From positions 1 through 5,693 of the forward strand of contig JACDAH010000017.1 of NCBI GenBank assembly GCA_013695505.1: 5,693 bases of DNA, in the 5' to 3' direction. The DNA is from Chloroflexota bacterium. Lineage in GTDB: Bacteria; Chloroflexota; Limnocylindria; Limnocylindrales; CSP1-4. Below the pieces are notes generated by a model, which saw nothing but the letters and a program-made list of their open reading frames with translations, searched no databases and was not told the origin of the DNA. A program made the position numbers and the translations under genes. Positions 1 through 4,997 of this stretch are shown one piece after another. Within the stretch, counting starts at the first letter, position 1. Each line of letters opens with the position of its first letter.

Positions 1-1136
1 GCTCGGAGGCGAGCCCGGAGGCGAGCGCGCCCGCGTCCACCGGCCCGACGGCCGTCGGCGATGGCGAGGGCGAGCTCAACCTCATCGCCTGGGCTGGCTA
101 CGTCGTCGGCGGCACCGGCGGCGAGCAGGTCGAGGGCTACGACTGGGTGACCCCGTTCGAGACCGCCACGGGCTGCAAGGTCACCGTCAAGGTCGGTGTC
201 GACTCGTCCAACATGGTCCAGCTGATGAAGACCGGCCAGTACGACGGCGTCTCGGCGTCCGGTGACGCGACCCTCCGCCTGATCGCCGGCGGCGACGTCT
301 CGCCCGTCAACTTCGATCTGGTCCCGAACTACAAGGACGTCTTCGAGGGCCTCAAGAACAAGGACTACAACACGGTCGGCGGGGTCGGCTACGGCGTTCC
401 CCATGGCCGCGGCGCGAATGTCCTGATGTATGACCCGGCCGTCGTCACGACCAAGCCGGACAGCTGGAGCGTGGTCTTCGACGCGGCCTCGCCGTACAAG
501 GGCAAGGTCACCGCCTACAACTACGCGATCTACGTCGCCGACGCGGCCCTGTACCTGATGAAGACCAAGCCCGAGCTCAACATCACCAACCCGTACGCCC
601 TCGACGAGACTCAGCTCGCGGCGACGAAGGAGCTCCTGAAGACCCAGAAGACGCTCGTCAGCAAGTACTGGGGTACGGCCCAGGAAGAGATCGACGGGTT
701 CGCCAACGGGGACATGTCGATCGGGACGGCCTGGCAGTACCAGGCGAACGTCCTGAGCGCCCCCGACGGAGGCAAGAAGGTCGAGGTGACCAAGCCCAAG
801 GAAGGCGCCACAGGCTGGTCCGACACCTGGATGATCTCGTCGAAGGCCAAGCACCCCAACTGCATGTACAAGTGGATGGACTACATCCTCTCGCCCAAGG
901 CGAACGCGGACGTGACGGTGTACTTCGGCGAAGCGCCGGTCAGCGACGCGGCCTGCGCCGAGGCCGAGAAGCAGCAGGCCGGCTTCTGCGACCTGTTCCA
1001 CGCCAAGGACGAGGCCTACTTCTCGGACGTGTACTACTGGAACACGCCGACCAAGACCTGTCTCGACGGCCGAGGCGACATCTGTACCGACTTCGACGCC
1101 TGGACGGCGGTCTGGACGGAGGTGACCGGCGGCTGA
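1..1136 (+). CDS. Polyamine-type ABC transporter substrate-binding protein (PotD/YdcS-like), 5' partial
   Basis: Extracellular solute-binding protein that captures a small ligand, probably a polyamine or similar cation, and delivers it to the two permeases encoded next. The open frame runs in from the left edge (first whole codon at 3), so the start, signal peptide and any lipobox lie outside. The GTG at 147 is not a credible start because it would remove the first strand of the fold (ELNLIAWAGY, residues 24-33 of the visible 377). Residues 1-17 are a Ser/Ala/Pro/Glu-rich linker like those between a lipoprotein cysteine and the mature domain. Family-like blocks follow: TGQYDGVSASGDATLRLIAG (78-97), GVPHGRGANVLMYDP (131-145), and GFANGDMSIGTAWQYQANV near 232-250. 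Six cysteines (58, 287, 318, 329, 353, 361) could form three disulfides in an exported protein. Ligand specificity cannot be read from sequence alone; the family assignment is solid. Confidence 0.9.
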   Translation, partial: SEASPEASAPASTGPTAVGDGEGELNLIAWAGYVVGGTGGEQVEGYDWVTPFETATGCKVTVKVGVDSSNMVQLMKTGQYDGVSASGDATLRLIAGGDVSPVNFDLVPNYKDVFEGLKNKDYNTVGGVGYGVPHGRGANVLMYDPAVVTTKPDSWSVVFDAASPYKGKVTAYNYAIYVADAALYLMKTKPELNITNPYALDETQLAATKELLKTQKTLVSKYWGTAQEEIDGFANGDMSIGTAWQYQANVLSAPDGGKKVEVTKPKEGATGWSDTWMISSKAKHPNCMYKWMDYILSPKANADVTVYFGEAPVSDAACAEAEKQQAGFCDLFHAKDEAYFSDVYYWNTPTKTCLDGRGDICTDFDAWTAVWTEVTGG

Positions 1137-1158
1137 TCGCCCGCCGGCCGATGCACCA

Positions 1159-1192
1159 GAGGACCCCCGACGGCCTGCCGCCGGGGGTCCTC
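1159..1192 (+). terminator. Strong GC hairpin between binding-protein and permease genes
   Basis: An 11-bp perfect stem, GAGGACCCCCG (1159-1169) with CGGGGGTCCTC (1182-1192). After one A/C mismatch it continues as 3 more pairs (1171-1173 with 1178-1180) closed by a CCTG loop. No T-run follows, so it is not a classical intrinsic terminator. It starts 22 bases after the binding-protein stop and ends 32 bases before the permease start. In ABC operons such intercistronic hairpins commonly act as partial terminators or 3' stabilisers, giving more binding protein than permease. The structure is seen directly; the role is inferred. Confidence 0.65.
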
Positions 1193-1224
1193 GTCTCGGC
1201 CCCGGCCCGATCGACCCGATCGCG

Positions 1225-2118
1225 ATGACGAGTCCCGCCCAGAATCACGCCGGGAAGCGGCTCCGCGCCCTCTCTGCCGCGCTGTATCGCCATCCGCGCG
1301 CCCAGCTCGGGCTCCTGCTTGCCGCGCCGCTGGGCTGGCTCGTCATCGCCTATCTCGGCTCGCTGGCCCTGTTCCTGATCACGTCGCTCTGGTCGGTCGA
1401 CGCGAAGACCGGCAACCTGGTCACCGAGCTGACGCTGAAGAACTACGTGACGGTCGCCACGACCGAGGTCTACCGGACCATCGCGATCCGGACCGTCGTG
1501 ATGGCCGCCCTCGTCACGATCACGACCGTGGTCATCGCCTTCCCGATCGCGTTCTACATGGCGCGGCTGGCCTCGTCACGGACCCGCGGCATCCTCGTCG
1601 TCTCGATCCTGCTCCCGCTCTGGAGCGGTTATCTCGTCAAGGTCTACGCCTGGCGCCTGATCCTGAGCCAGAACGGCGTCCTCAACGGCGTCCTGGAGCC
1701 GTTCGGGCTGAACGGGCCCGGCTACAGCGACGTCGCGGTCTGGCTGGTCGAGACGTACCTGTGGCTGCCGTACATGATCGTCCCGATCTATGCCGGGCTC
1801 GAGCGGATCCCGTCCTCGCTCCTCGAGGCGTCGTCTGACCTCGGCGGGCGGGCCCTGCTGACGTTCCGCCGGGTCGTCCTGCCGCTGGCCCTGCCAGCCG
1901 TACTCGCCGGCTCGATCTTCACGTTCAGCCTGACGCTCGGCGACTACATCACGCCGACGCTCGTCTCGAACACGAAGTTCATCGGCAACGTCGTGTACGA
2001 CTTCGTCGGCGTCGCGGGCAATCAGCCCCTGGCCGCGGCGTTTGCGATGGTCCCGGTCACGATCATGCTCGTGTATCTGTTCATCGCCCGCCGGCTCGGC
2101 GCGTTCGAGGCCCTGTGA
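1225..2118 (+). CDS. ABC transporter permease, PotB-like
   Basis: Inner-membrane permease subunit of the polyamine-type importer, 297 residues, the normal size for PotB. Six hydrophobic spans are visible, roughly at residues 28-54, 87-111, 122-145, 171-191, 223-245 and 266-288. Between spans 4 and 5 lies the cytoplasmic coupling loop that docks on the ATPase: EASSDLGGRALLTFRRVVLP (201-220), matching the EAA---G---------LP signature. FSLTLGDYITPTLVS (234-248) is typical of PotB/YdcU relatives. ATG 1225 is the only usual start in frame after the preceding gene, and no Shine-Dalgarno precedes it. The gene lies 88 bp after the binding-protein gene, and its stop overlaps the next permease start, so the two permeases are probably made together as a heterodimer. 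Confidence 0.92.
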   Translation: MTSPAQNHAGKRLRALSAALYRHPRAQLGLLLAAPLGWLVIAYLGSLALFLITSLWSVDAKTGNLVTELTLKNYVTVATTEVYRTIAIRTVVMAALVTITTVVIAFPIAFYMARLASSRTRGILVVSILLPLWSGYLVKVYAWRLILSQNGVLNGVLEPFGLNGPGYSDVAVWLVETYLWLPYMIVPIYAGLERIPSSLLEASSDLGGRALLTFRRVVLPLALPAVLAGSIFTFSLTLGDYITPTLVSNTKFIGNVVYDFVGVAGNQPLAAAFAMVPVTIMLVYLFIARRLGAFEAL

Positions 2119-2120
2119 TG
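2107..2120 (+). promoter_or_regulatory. Ribosome binding site and TGATG overlap deciding the PotC-like start
   Basis: GAGG at 2107-2110 lies 7 bases before ATG 2118 but only 4 bases before the alternative GTG 2115, favouring ATG. The upstream stop TGA (2116-2118) shares one base with that ATG, an arrangement typical of translational coupling. Confidence 0.6.
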
Positions 2121-2921
2121 CTCCTCCCGCGCGGTCTCCGGATCGCCCTCCGAATCGCGAGCGCCGCGACCCTCGCCTTCATCTACGCTCCGATCGGGAT
2201 CATCGTCCTCTACTCGTTCAACGCCGCGCGCGTCGCGACCTGGCCGATCAGTGGACTCACCCTCGACTGGTATGCCCGGGCGCTTGGCAACGCCGGGATC
2301 CGGAATGCCCTGCTCACCTCGCTCGAGGCGGCCGTCGGGGCGACTGTCGTCGCGCTCATCCTCGGCAGCCTCGTCGCGTTCGCGGTCCAGCGCCACGCGT
2401 TCTTCGGCCGCCAGACGCTGAGCTTCGTCGTCGTGCTGCCGCTGGCGCTGCCGGGCATCGTCACCGGGCTTGCCCTGAACTCGGCGTTCCGGACGCTCGG
2501 CTTCGACTTCGGGCTGTTCACGATCGTCGTCGGCCACGCGACCTTCTGCGTGGTCGTCGTGTTCAACAACGTCGTCGCGCGGCTGCGCCGGACGGCGCGA
2601 ACCGCCGAGGAGGCGTCGATGGATCTGGGCGCCGACACCTTCACGACCTTCCGCCGGATCACGTTCCCGGCGATCCGCAGTGCGTTGCTTGCCGGAGCGC
2701 TCCTCGCCTTCGCCCTGTCCTTCGACGAGATCATCGTCACGAACTTCACCGCAGGCGCCGGGACCCAGACGCTGCCGCTCTGGATCTTCACGAACTTCCA
2801 GCGCCCGAACAACCTGCCACTCGTCAATGTCGCCGCGGTATTCGTCCTCGTCCTTTCGATCGTGCCGGTCTATGTCGCGTCGCGGCTCACGTCGGGGACG
2901 GAATCGACCGGGCGGACGTAG
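2118..2921 (+). CDS. ABC transporter permease, PotC-like
   Basis: Second inner-membrane permease of the importer, 267 residues from ATG 2118 (268 if GTG 2115 is used), normal for PotC. Six hydrophobic spans fall near residues 12-34, 67-90, 100-121, 132-152, 187-207 and 234-254. The EAA coupling loop is EEASMDLGADTFTTFRRITF (164-183) followed by PAI. SFDEIIVTNFTAGAGTQTLP (201-220) corresponds to the conserved SFD...F..G....TLP segment of PotC proteins, which separates it from the PotB-like subunit upstream. It is translationally coupled to that subunit. It is the last gene of the operon in this window: the next plus-strand gene starts about 500 bp later and is unrelated. The ATP-binding subunit is not present here. 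Confidence 0.92.
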   Translation: MLLPRGLRIALRIASAATLAFIYAPIGIIVLYSFNAARVATWPISGLTLDWYARALGNAGIRNALLTSLEAAVGATVVALILGSLVAFAVQRHAFFGRQTLSFVVVLPLALPGIVTGLALNSAFRTLGFDFGLFTIVVGHATFCVVVVFNNVVARLRRTARTAEEASMDLGADTFTTFRRITFPAIRSALLAGALLAFALSFDEIIVTNFTAGAGTQTLPLWIFTNFQRPNNLPLVNVAAVFVLVLSIVPVYVASRLTSGTESTGRT

Positions 2922-2928
2922 CGCAGAC

Positions 2929-3027
2929 CTAATGCCAGCGCTGACCGGCCTGGCCGGCGGCGGCGATGATGGCGAGGATCGCGAGTGGCGCCGCGATTCG
3001 GGCGATCGCTACGATTCGATCGAACAT
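2929..3027 (-). CDS. Putative 32-residue single-span membrane microprotein
   Basis: Not recognised as a known family. The reading frame begins at ATG 3027 and ends at TAG (2929-2931). It begins MFDRIVAIARIAAPLAILAI, continues IAAAG and ends QAGQRWH. Residues 5-25 form one continuous hydrophobic Ala/Ile/Leu helix long enough to cross a membrane, with charges D3, R4 and R10 near the start and a polar tail. Support for translation is a full GGAGGAG Shine-Dalgarno (minus strand, 3043-3037) 9 bases before the ATG, the strongest in the window, and no alternative start in frame back to the previous stop. It lies 139 bp downstream of the YHS gene on the same strand and its end comes 7 bp from the convergent PotC-like stop. 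It could be a chance frame, since GC-rich DNA encodes Ala readily. Function unknown. Confidence 0.5.
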   Translation of the reverse strand: MFDRIVAIARIAAPLAILAIIAAAGQAGQRWH

Positions 3028-3036
3028 GTGGGCAAG

Positions 3037-3043
3037 CTCCTCC
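3037..3043 (-). promoter_or_regulatory. Shine-Dalgarno GGAGGAG for the microprotein
   Basis: Seven bases closely complementary to the usual 16S rRNA 3' end, 9 bases upstream of ATG 3027 on the minus strand. Most other genes here have weak or no such site, so this is a notable argument that the short frame is translated. Confidence 0.6.
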
Positions 3044-3062
3044 GGCGGGTGGGGCCGGTTCT

Positions 3063-3079
3063 CGGGGCGATCGACCCCG
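3063..3079 (-). terminator. Small GC hairpin between YHS and microprotein genes
   Basis: CGGGG (3063-3067) pairs with CCCCG (3075-3079) around a 7-base CGATCGA loop. No T-run follows on the minus strand. It could attenuate transcription between the YHS gene and the microprotein, or mark the 3' end of the convergent permease transcript. A 5-bp stem of this kind is common by chance in GC-rich DNA. The rest of 3080-3140 shows nothing further beyond a weak 5-bp hairpin at 3115-3129 (GCCAG/CTGGC). Confidence 0.25.
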
Positions 3080-3140
3080 TTCGTTGTGGAGTGCCCGGTC
3101 GCGGATCGCCTGATGCCAGTGTCGCTGGCGGCGCTTATCC

Positions 3141-3173
3141 GCCGGTTACTCGCCGGTCACCTGCGGTCACATC
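3141..3173. repeat. Three imperfect 11-base tandem repeats at the YHS gene end
   Basis: GCCGGTTACTC (3141-3151), GCCGGTCACCT (3152-3162) and GCGGTCACATC (3163-3173) follow head to tail and share a C-GGT-AC core. The third overlaps the stop codon of the minus-strand YHS gene. The repeat is short and may be chance or slippage; spacing near one helical turn would suit a protein-binding site, but nothing else supports that. Confidence 0.35.
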
Positions 3174-3337
3174 GACGGTGTGTAGTCGGGGTCCAGGAAC
3201 CGCGCGGGGTCGTCGCGGAACTCGAGCAGGCAGCCCTTCCCGCAGAACCAGTACGTGGTGCCGTCATGCTCCAGCTTGAGGTCGGACGCGCTCGCGTCGA
3301 CCTCCATCCCGCAGACGGGATCTTTCTCGATCGCCAT
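3167..3337 (-). CDS. YHS-domain small metal-binding protein (56 aa)
   Basis: A complete single YHS domain: MAIEKDPVCGMEVDA at the start, YWFCGKGCLLEF at residues 29-40 and DDPARFLDP at 42-50. This matches the family pattern DPVCGM...YxFCxxxCxxxFxxxPxxFL. The cysteines C9, C32 and C36 are the likely metal ligands. YHS domains of this length occur alone or fused to copper/heavy-metal P-type ATPases and are thought to bind soft metals; the exact metal is unknown here. No signal peptide or membrane span is visible, so it is probably cytoplasmic. ATG 3337 is supported by GGAG (plus-strand 3346-3349) 8 bases upstream. The gene is divergent from the zinc-finger gene at 3427, with a palindromic site between them. 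The recognition is confident although the gene is shorter than many gene finders accept. Confidence 0.9.
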   Translation of the reverse strand: MAIEKDPVCGMEVDASASDLKLEHDGTTYWFCGKGCLLEFRDDPARFLDPDYTPSM

Positions 3338-3345
3338 GTGGACAA

Positions 3346-3349
3346 CTCC
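3346..3349 (-). promoter_or_regulatory. Ribosome binding site GGAG of the YHS gene
   Basis: GGAG on the minus strand with an 8-base spacer to ATG 3337. It fixes the start of this very short gene and agrees with the start of the YHS domain six codons later. Confidence 0.65.
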
Positions 3350-3367
3350 GTGCTCGTGAAGTTTTGG

Positions 3368-3382
3368 TACTCCCCGGGAGTA
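3368..3382. promoter_or_regulatory. Perfect 7-1-7 palindrome, probable operator
   Basis: TACTCCC-C-GGGAGTA is a perfect inverted repeat around one central C, in the 89-bp gap between the divergent YHS and DksA/TraR genes. A G/C-rich core bounded by TAC and GTA resembles operators of CsoR-family copper sensors, which would suit the YHS neighbour. No regulator gene lies in the window, so the binding protein is unknown. A second reading is a MerR-type site: on the plus strand the palindrome sits between GTGAAG (3356-3361) and TATAGA (3381-3386), 19 bases apart. The palindrome is seen directly; its binding protein is inference. Confidence 0.55.
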
Positions 3383-3384
3383 TA
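3379..3384 (-). promoter_or_regulatory. -10 element TATACT for the YHS gene
   Basis: TATACT on the minus strand differs from the TATAAT consensus at one base and is one of the few AT-rich hexamers in this region. It overlaps one arm of the palindrome, so a bound protein would block it. Transcription would start about 35 bases before the YHS ATG, leaving room for its ribosome binding site. A convincing -35 box is not seen (TTTCCG lies 19 bases upstream). Confidence 0.45.
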
Positions 3385-3413
3385 GACGAGGGGTGCTCCG
3401 ATCCGGAAACGCG

Positions 3414-3419
3414 TACGAT
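3414..3419 (+). promoter_or_regulatory. Possible -10 element TACGAT giving a leaderless zinc-finger transcript
   Basis: TACGAT fits the TANNNT form common in high-GC bacteria and ends 7 bases before ATG 3427, so transcription could begin at the start codon itself. That would explain the lack of a Shine-Dalgarno. No -35 box is evident. The competing candidate is TATAGA at 3381-3386, which would give a leader of about 34 bases. Confidence 0.3.
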
Positions 3420-3426
3420 CCGGCGG

Positions 3427-3768
3427 ATGGTCGATCCCCTGTTCCACGACGCGCGCGCCGCTCTCGTCACCGAGCGCGATCGGCTCGAGGTCGCGATCGC
3501 CGAGGGAATCGTGGCGCCCGACGCGATGACGTACGGCTCCCAGGCGGCGGCCGCGACCCAGGTCTTCGAGCAGCAGCGCGACCTCGCCCTGCGCGACCAC
3601 AGCGCCCAGCACCTGGTGGCGGTCGAGGCCGCCCTGGCCCGGCTCGACGACGGGACGTTCGGGACGTGCGCGCGCTGCGGCCTCCCGATCGCGGCGGAGC
3701 GGCTCGAGGCGCTGCCGTGGGCCTCCCATTGCATCGACTGCCAGCGGATCGTCGGGCGCGGCGGATGA
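3427..3768 (+). CDS. DksA/TraR-family C4 zinc-finger protein
   Basis: A 113-residue member of the DksA/TraR zinc-finger family, whose founding members bind the secondary channel of RNA polymerase and alter promoter response. Residues 4-75 are mainly helical and probably form the two-helix coiled coil; the FEQQRDLALRDHSAQHL stretch (48-64) is typical. LARLDDGTFGTCARCGLPI (70-88) leads into the zinc finger with Cys81, Cys84, Cys102 and Cys105, and RLEALPWASHCIDCQ (92-106) is a family hallmark. ATG 3427 is preferred over TTG 3364, which would start inside the palindrome and adds residues unlike the family. The stop overlaps the next ATG by 4 bases. It is shorter than E. coli DksA (151 residues), so whether it has true DksA activity is uncertain. 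Confidence 0.88.
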   Translation: MVDPLFHDARAALVTERDRLEVAIAEGIVAPDAMTYGSQAAAATQVFEQQRDLALRDHSAQHLVAVEAALARLDDGTFGTCARCGLPIAAERLEALPWASHCIDCQRIVGRGG

Positions 3769-4763
3769 CGGTCGAGCAGACGACCACGCTCGTCGAGCTC
3801 GAGGCCGTCCGCGCCGCGGCGGCGACCCTCGAAGGAATCGCATTGCGGACGCCGCTGGTCGGGTTCGGACGGCCGGAGGCGCGCCGATTCCTGAAAGCGG
3901 AGTCGCTCCAGCCGATCGGCGCCTTCAAGATCCGTGGTGCCTACGTCGCGGTCGCCTCGCTAGGCGACGAGGAGCGGGCGCGCGGCGTCATCACGTACTC
4001 GTCGGGCAACCATGCCCAGGGCGTCGCCCGGGCGGCCCGGCTGCTCAGTGCGCCAGCCGTCGTCGTGATGCCGTCCGATGCCCCGGCGCTGAAGCGGGCA
4101 CGGGTCGAGGCGGACGGGGCCGAGGTCGTCATCGTCGGCACGTCGAGCGAGGAGCGTCAGCAGGTCGCCGAGCGGATTGCCGCAGAGCGGGGGCTCGCGA
4201 TCATCCCGCCGTACGACGACGATCGGATCATCGCCGGCCAGGGTACGGTCGGGCTCGAGATCGCGGAGGCGCTTCCCGACGTGGCGGCGGTCCTCGTCCC
4301 GATCGGCGGCGGCGGACTGGCGAGCGGGGTGGCGGTCGCGATCAAGGCGCTGGTTCCCGGCGCGCGGGTGATCGGCGTCGAACCGGAGCTGGCCGCCGAC
4401 GCGCGGCAGTCGCTGCGCGAGGGTCGAATCGTCCGCTGGGCCCCTGAGGACGCGTCACGGACGATCGCCGACGGGACGCGGACGACGGCAATCGGCGTTC
4501 GCCCGTTCGCCCACCTGTCGCGCCTCCTCGACGACATCGTCACGGTCTCCGAAGGTGAGATCGCCGCCGCGGTCCGGCTCGCCGCCGAGCAGAGCCGGCT
4601 CGTCGCGGAGCCGAGCGGGGCGCTGTCCGTCGCCGCCATGGCCTTCCGAGCTGCCGAGGCCGGTCTCGATGGCCTCGACGGCCCGATCGTGGCGGTGGTC
4701 TCCGGCGGGAACGTCGATCCTGACCGCTATCGCGCGTTCCTCGAGGCGCCGCTCCCGGGCTGA
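3765..4763 (+). CDS. PLP-dependent threonine/serine dehydratase (fold type II, no ACT domain)
   Basis: A 332-residue enzyme of the threonine dehydratase/serine racemase group, likely deaminating L-threonine or L-serine to a 2-oxo acid and ammonia. Visible motifs: SLQPIGAFKIRGAY (47-60), with Lys55 the expected Schiff-base lysine; SSGNHAQG (79-86), the substrate/cofactor loop; PIGGGGLASG (179-188), which cradles the PLP phosphate; AEPSGA (281-286), with Glu282 in the metal-site position of serine racemase-like enzymes; and VSGGN (312-316). It lacks the C-terminal regulatory region of biosynthetic IlvA (about 510 residues), so isoleucine feedback through an ACT domain is not expected; it resembles catabolic TdcB or serine racemase-like forms. 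ATG 3765 lies within the ATGA overlap with the zinc-finger gene and has no clear Shine-Dalgarno, suggesting translational coupling. EutB-type or hydroxyaspartate dehydratase activity cannot be excluded. Confidence 0.88.
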   Translation: MTVEQTTTLVELEAVRAAAATLEGIALRTPLVGFGRPEARRFLKAESLQPIGAFKIRGAYVAVASLGDEERARGVITYSSGNHAQGVARAARLLSAPAVVVMPSDAPALKRARVEADGAEVVIVGTSSEERQQVAERIAAERGLAIIPPYDDDRIIAGQGTVGLEIAEALPDVAAVLVPIGGGGLASGVAVAIKALVPGARVIGVEPELAADARQSLREGRIVRWAPEDASRTIADGTRTTAIGVRPFAHLSRLLDDIVTVSEGEIAAAVRLAAEQSRLVAEPSGALSVAAMAFRAAEAGLDGLDGPIVAVVSGGNVDPDRYRAFLEAPLPG

Positions 4764-4805
4764 GGGCTCGTGAGCCGGGGCGGCCGCGGGTCGCCGAATG
4801 TGCAC

Positions 4806-4840
4806 AGGATGAACGCCGCGCGACCCTGTCCGATCATCCT
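4806..4840. repeat. Internal hairpin in the inverted-repeat segment
   Basis: AGGATGA (4806-4812) pairs perfectly with TCATCCT (4834-4840) across a 21-base loop. It lies just inside the left 14-bp arm. The loop is large, so this alone is weak, but it adds to the self-complementarity of the segment. Confidence 0.3.
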
Positions 4841-4886
4841 CCAGACAGCCCCGGCGATCCCATGCACGGACTCCGATCCGATTTGA

Positions 4887-4912
4887 CCGAGCGGATCACC
4901 GATTGCGCTCGG
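4887..4912. terminator. Hairpin, possible bidirectional terminator between convergent genes
   Basis: CCGAGCG (4887-4893) pairs with CGCTCGG (4906-4912) around a 12-base loop. On the minus strand it is followed by TCAAAT rather than a T-run. Its position between two converging genes suits transcription termination from either side, but it lies inside the 140-bp inverted-repeat segment and may belong to that element instead. Confidence 0.35.
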
Positions 4913-4997
4913 GGGGCACATTCGGCGACGGAGCGTCACGGGCTGTTCACCCGGCGACAATTCGGGGACGACCGGCCGGACCAGGGCGCCGGCACGC

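Larger units (their letters stand above)
4790..4929. repeat. 140-bp segment bounded by exact 14-bp inverted repeats
   Basis: GTCGCCGAATGTGC (4790-4803) is the exact reverse complement of GCACATTCGGCGAC (4916-4929). Most of the 234-bp convergent gap between the dehydratase and ctaG-like genes lies between the arms. A related copy, ATTCGGGGACG (4960-4970), matches ATTCGGCGACG (4920-4930) at 10 of 11 bases, 40 bases further on. No convincing target-site duplication flanks the arms. It may be a MITE-like element, an insertion-sequence end relic or a long-range RNA structure. No credible gene lies within. The rest of the gap (4764-4789 and 4971-4997) shows only a weak GGCTC/GAGCC hairpin at 4765-4776 just after the dehydratase stop. 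Confidence 0.5.

Noticed and set aside
147..149. GTG as the start of the substrate-binding protein
   Set aside because: The frame is open to the left edge and the upstream residues encode a lipoprotein-like linker and the first strand of the fold, so the gene is truncated by the window.
2945..2957. CCGGC-CTG-GCCGG as a terminator of the permease operon
   Set aside because: Only a 5-bp stem with a 3-base loop and no T-run, and it is explained as coding sequence (GQAGQ region) of the minus-strand microprotein.
3364..3426. TTG 3364 as an extended start for the zinc-finger protein
   Set aside because: It would lie in the palindrome/promoter region and add 21 residues not typical of the family; ATG 3427 is better.
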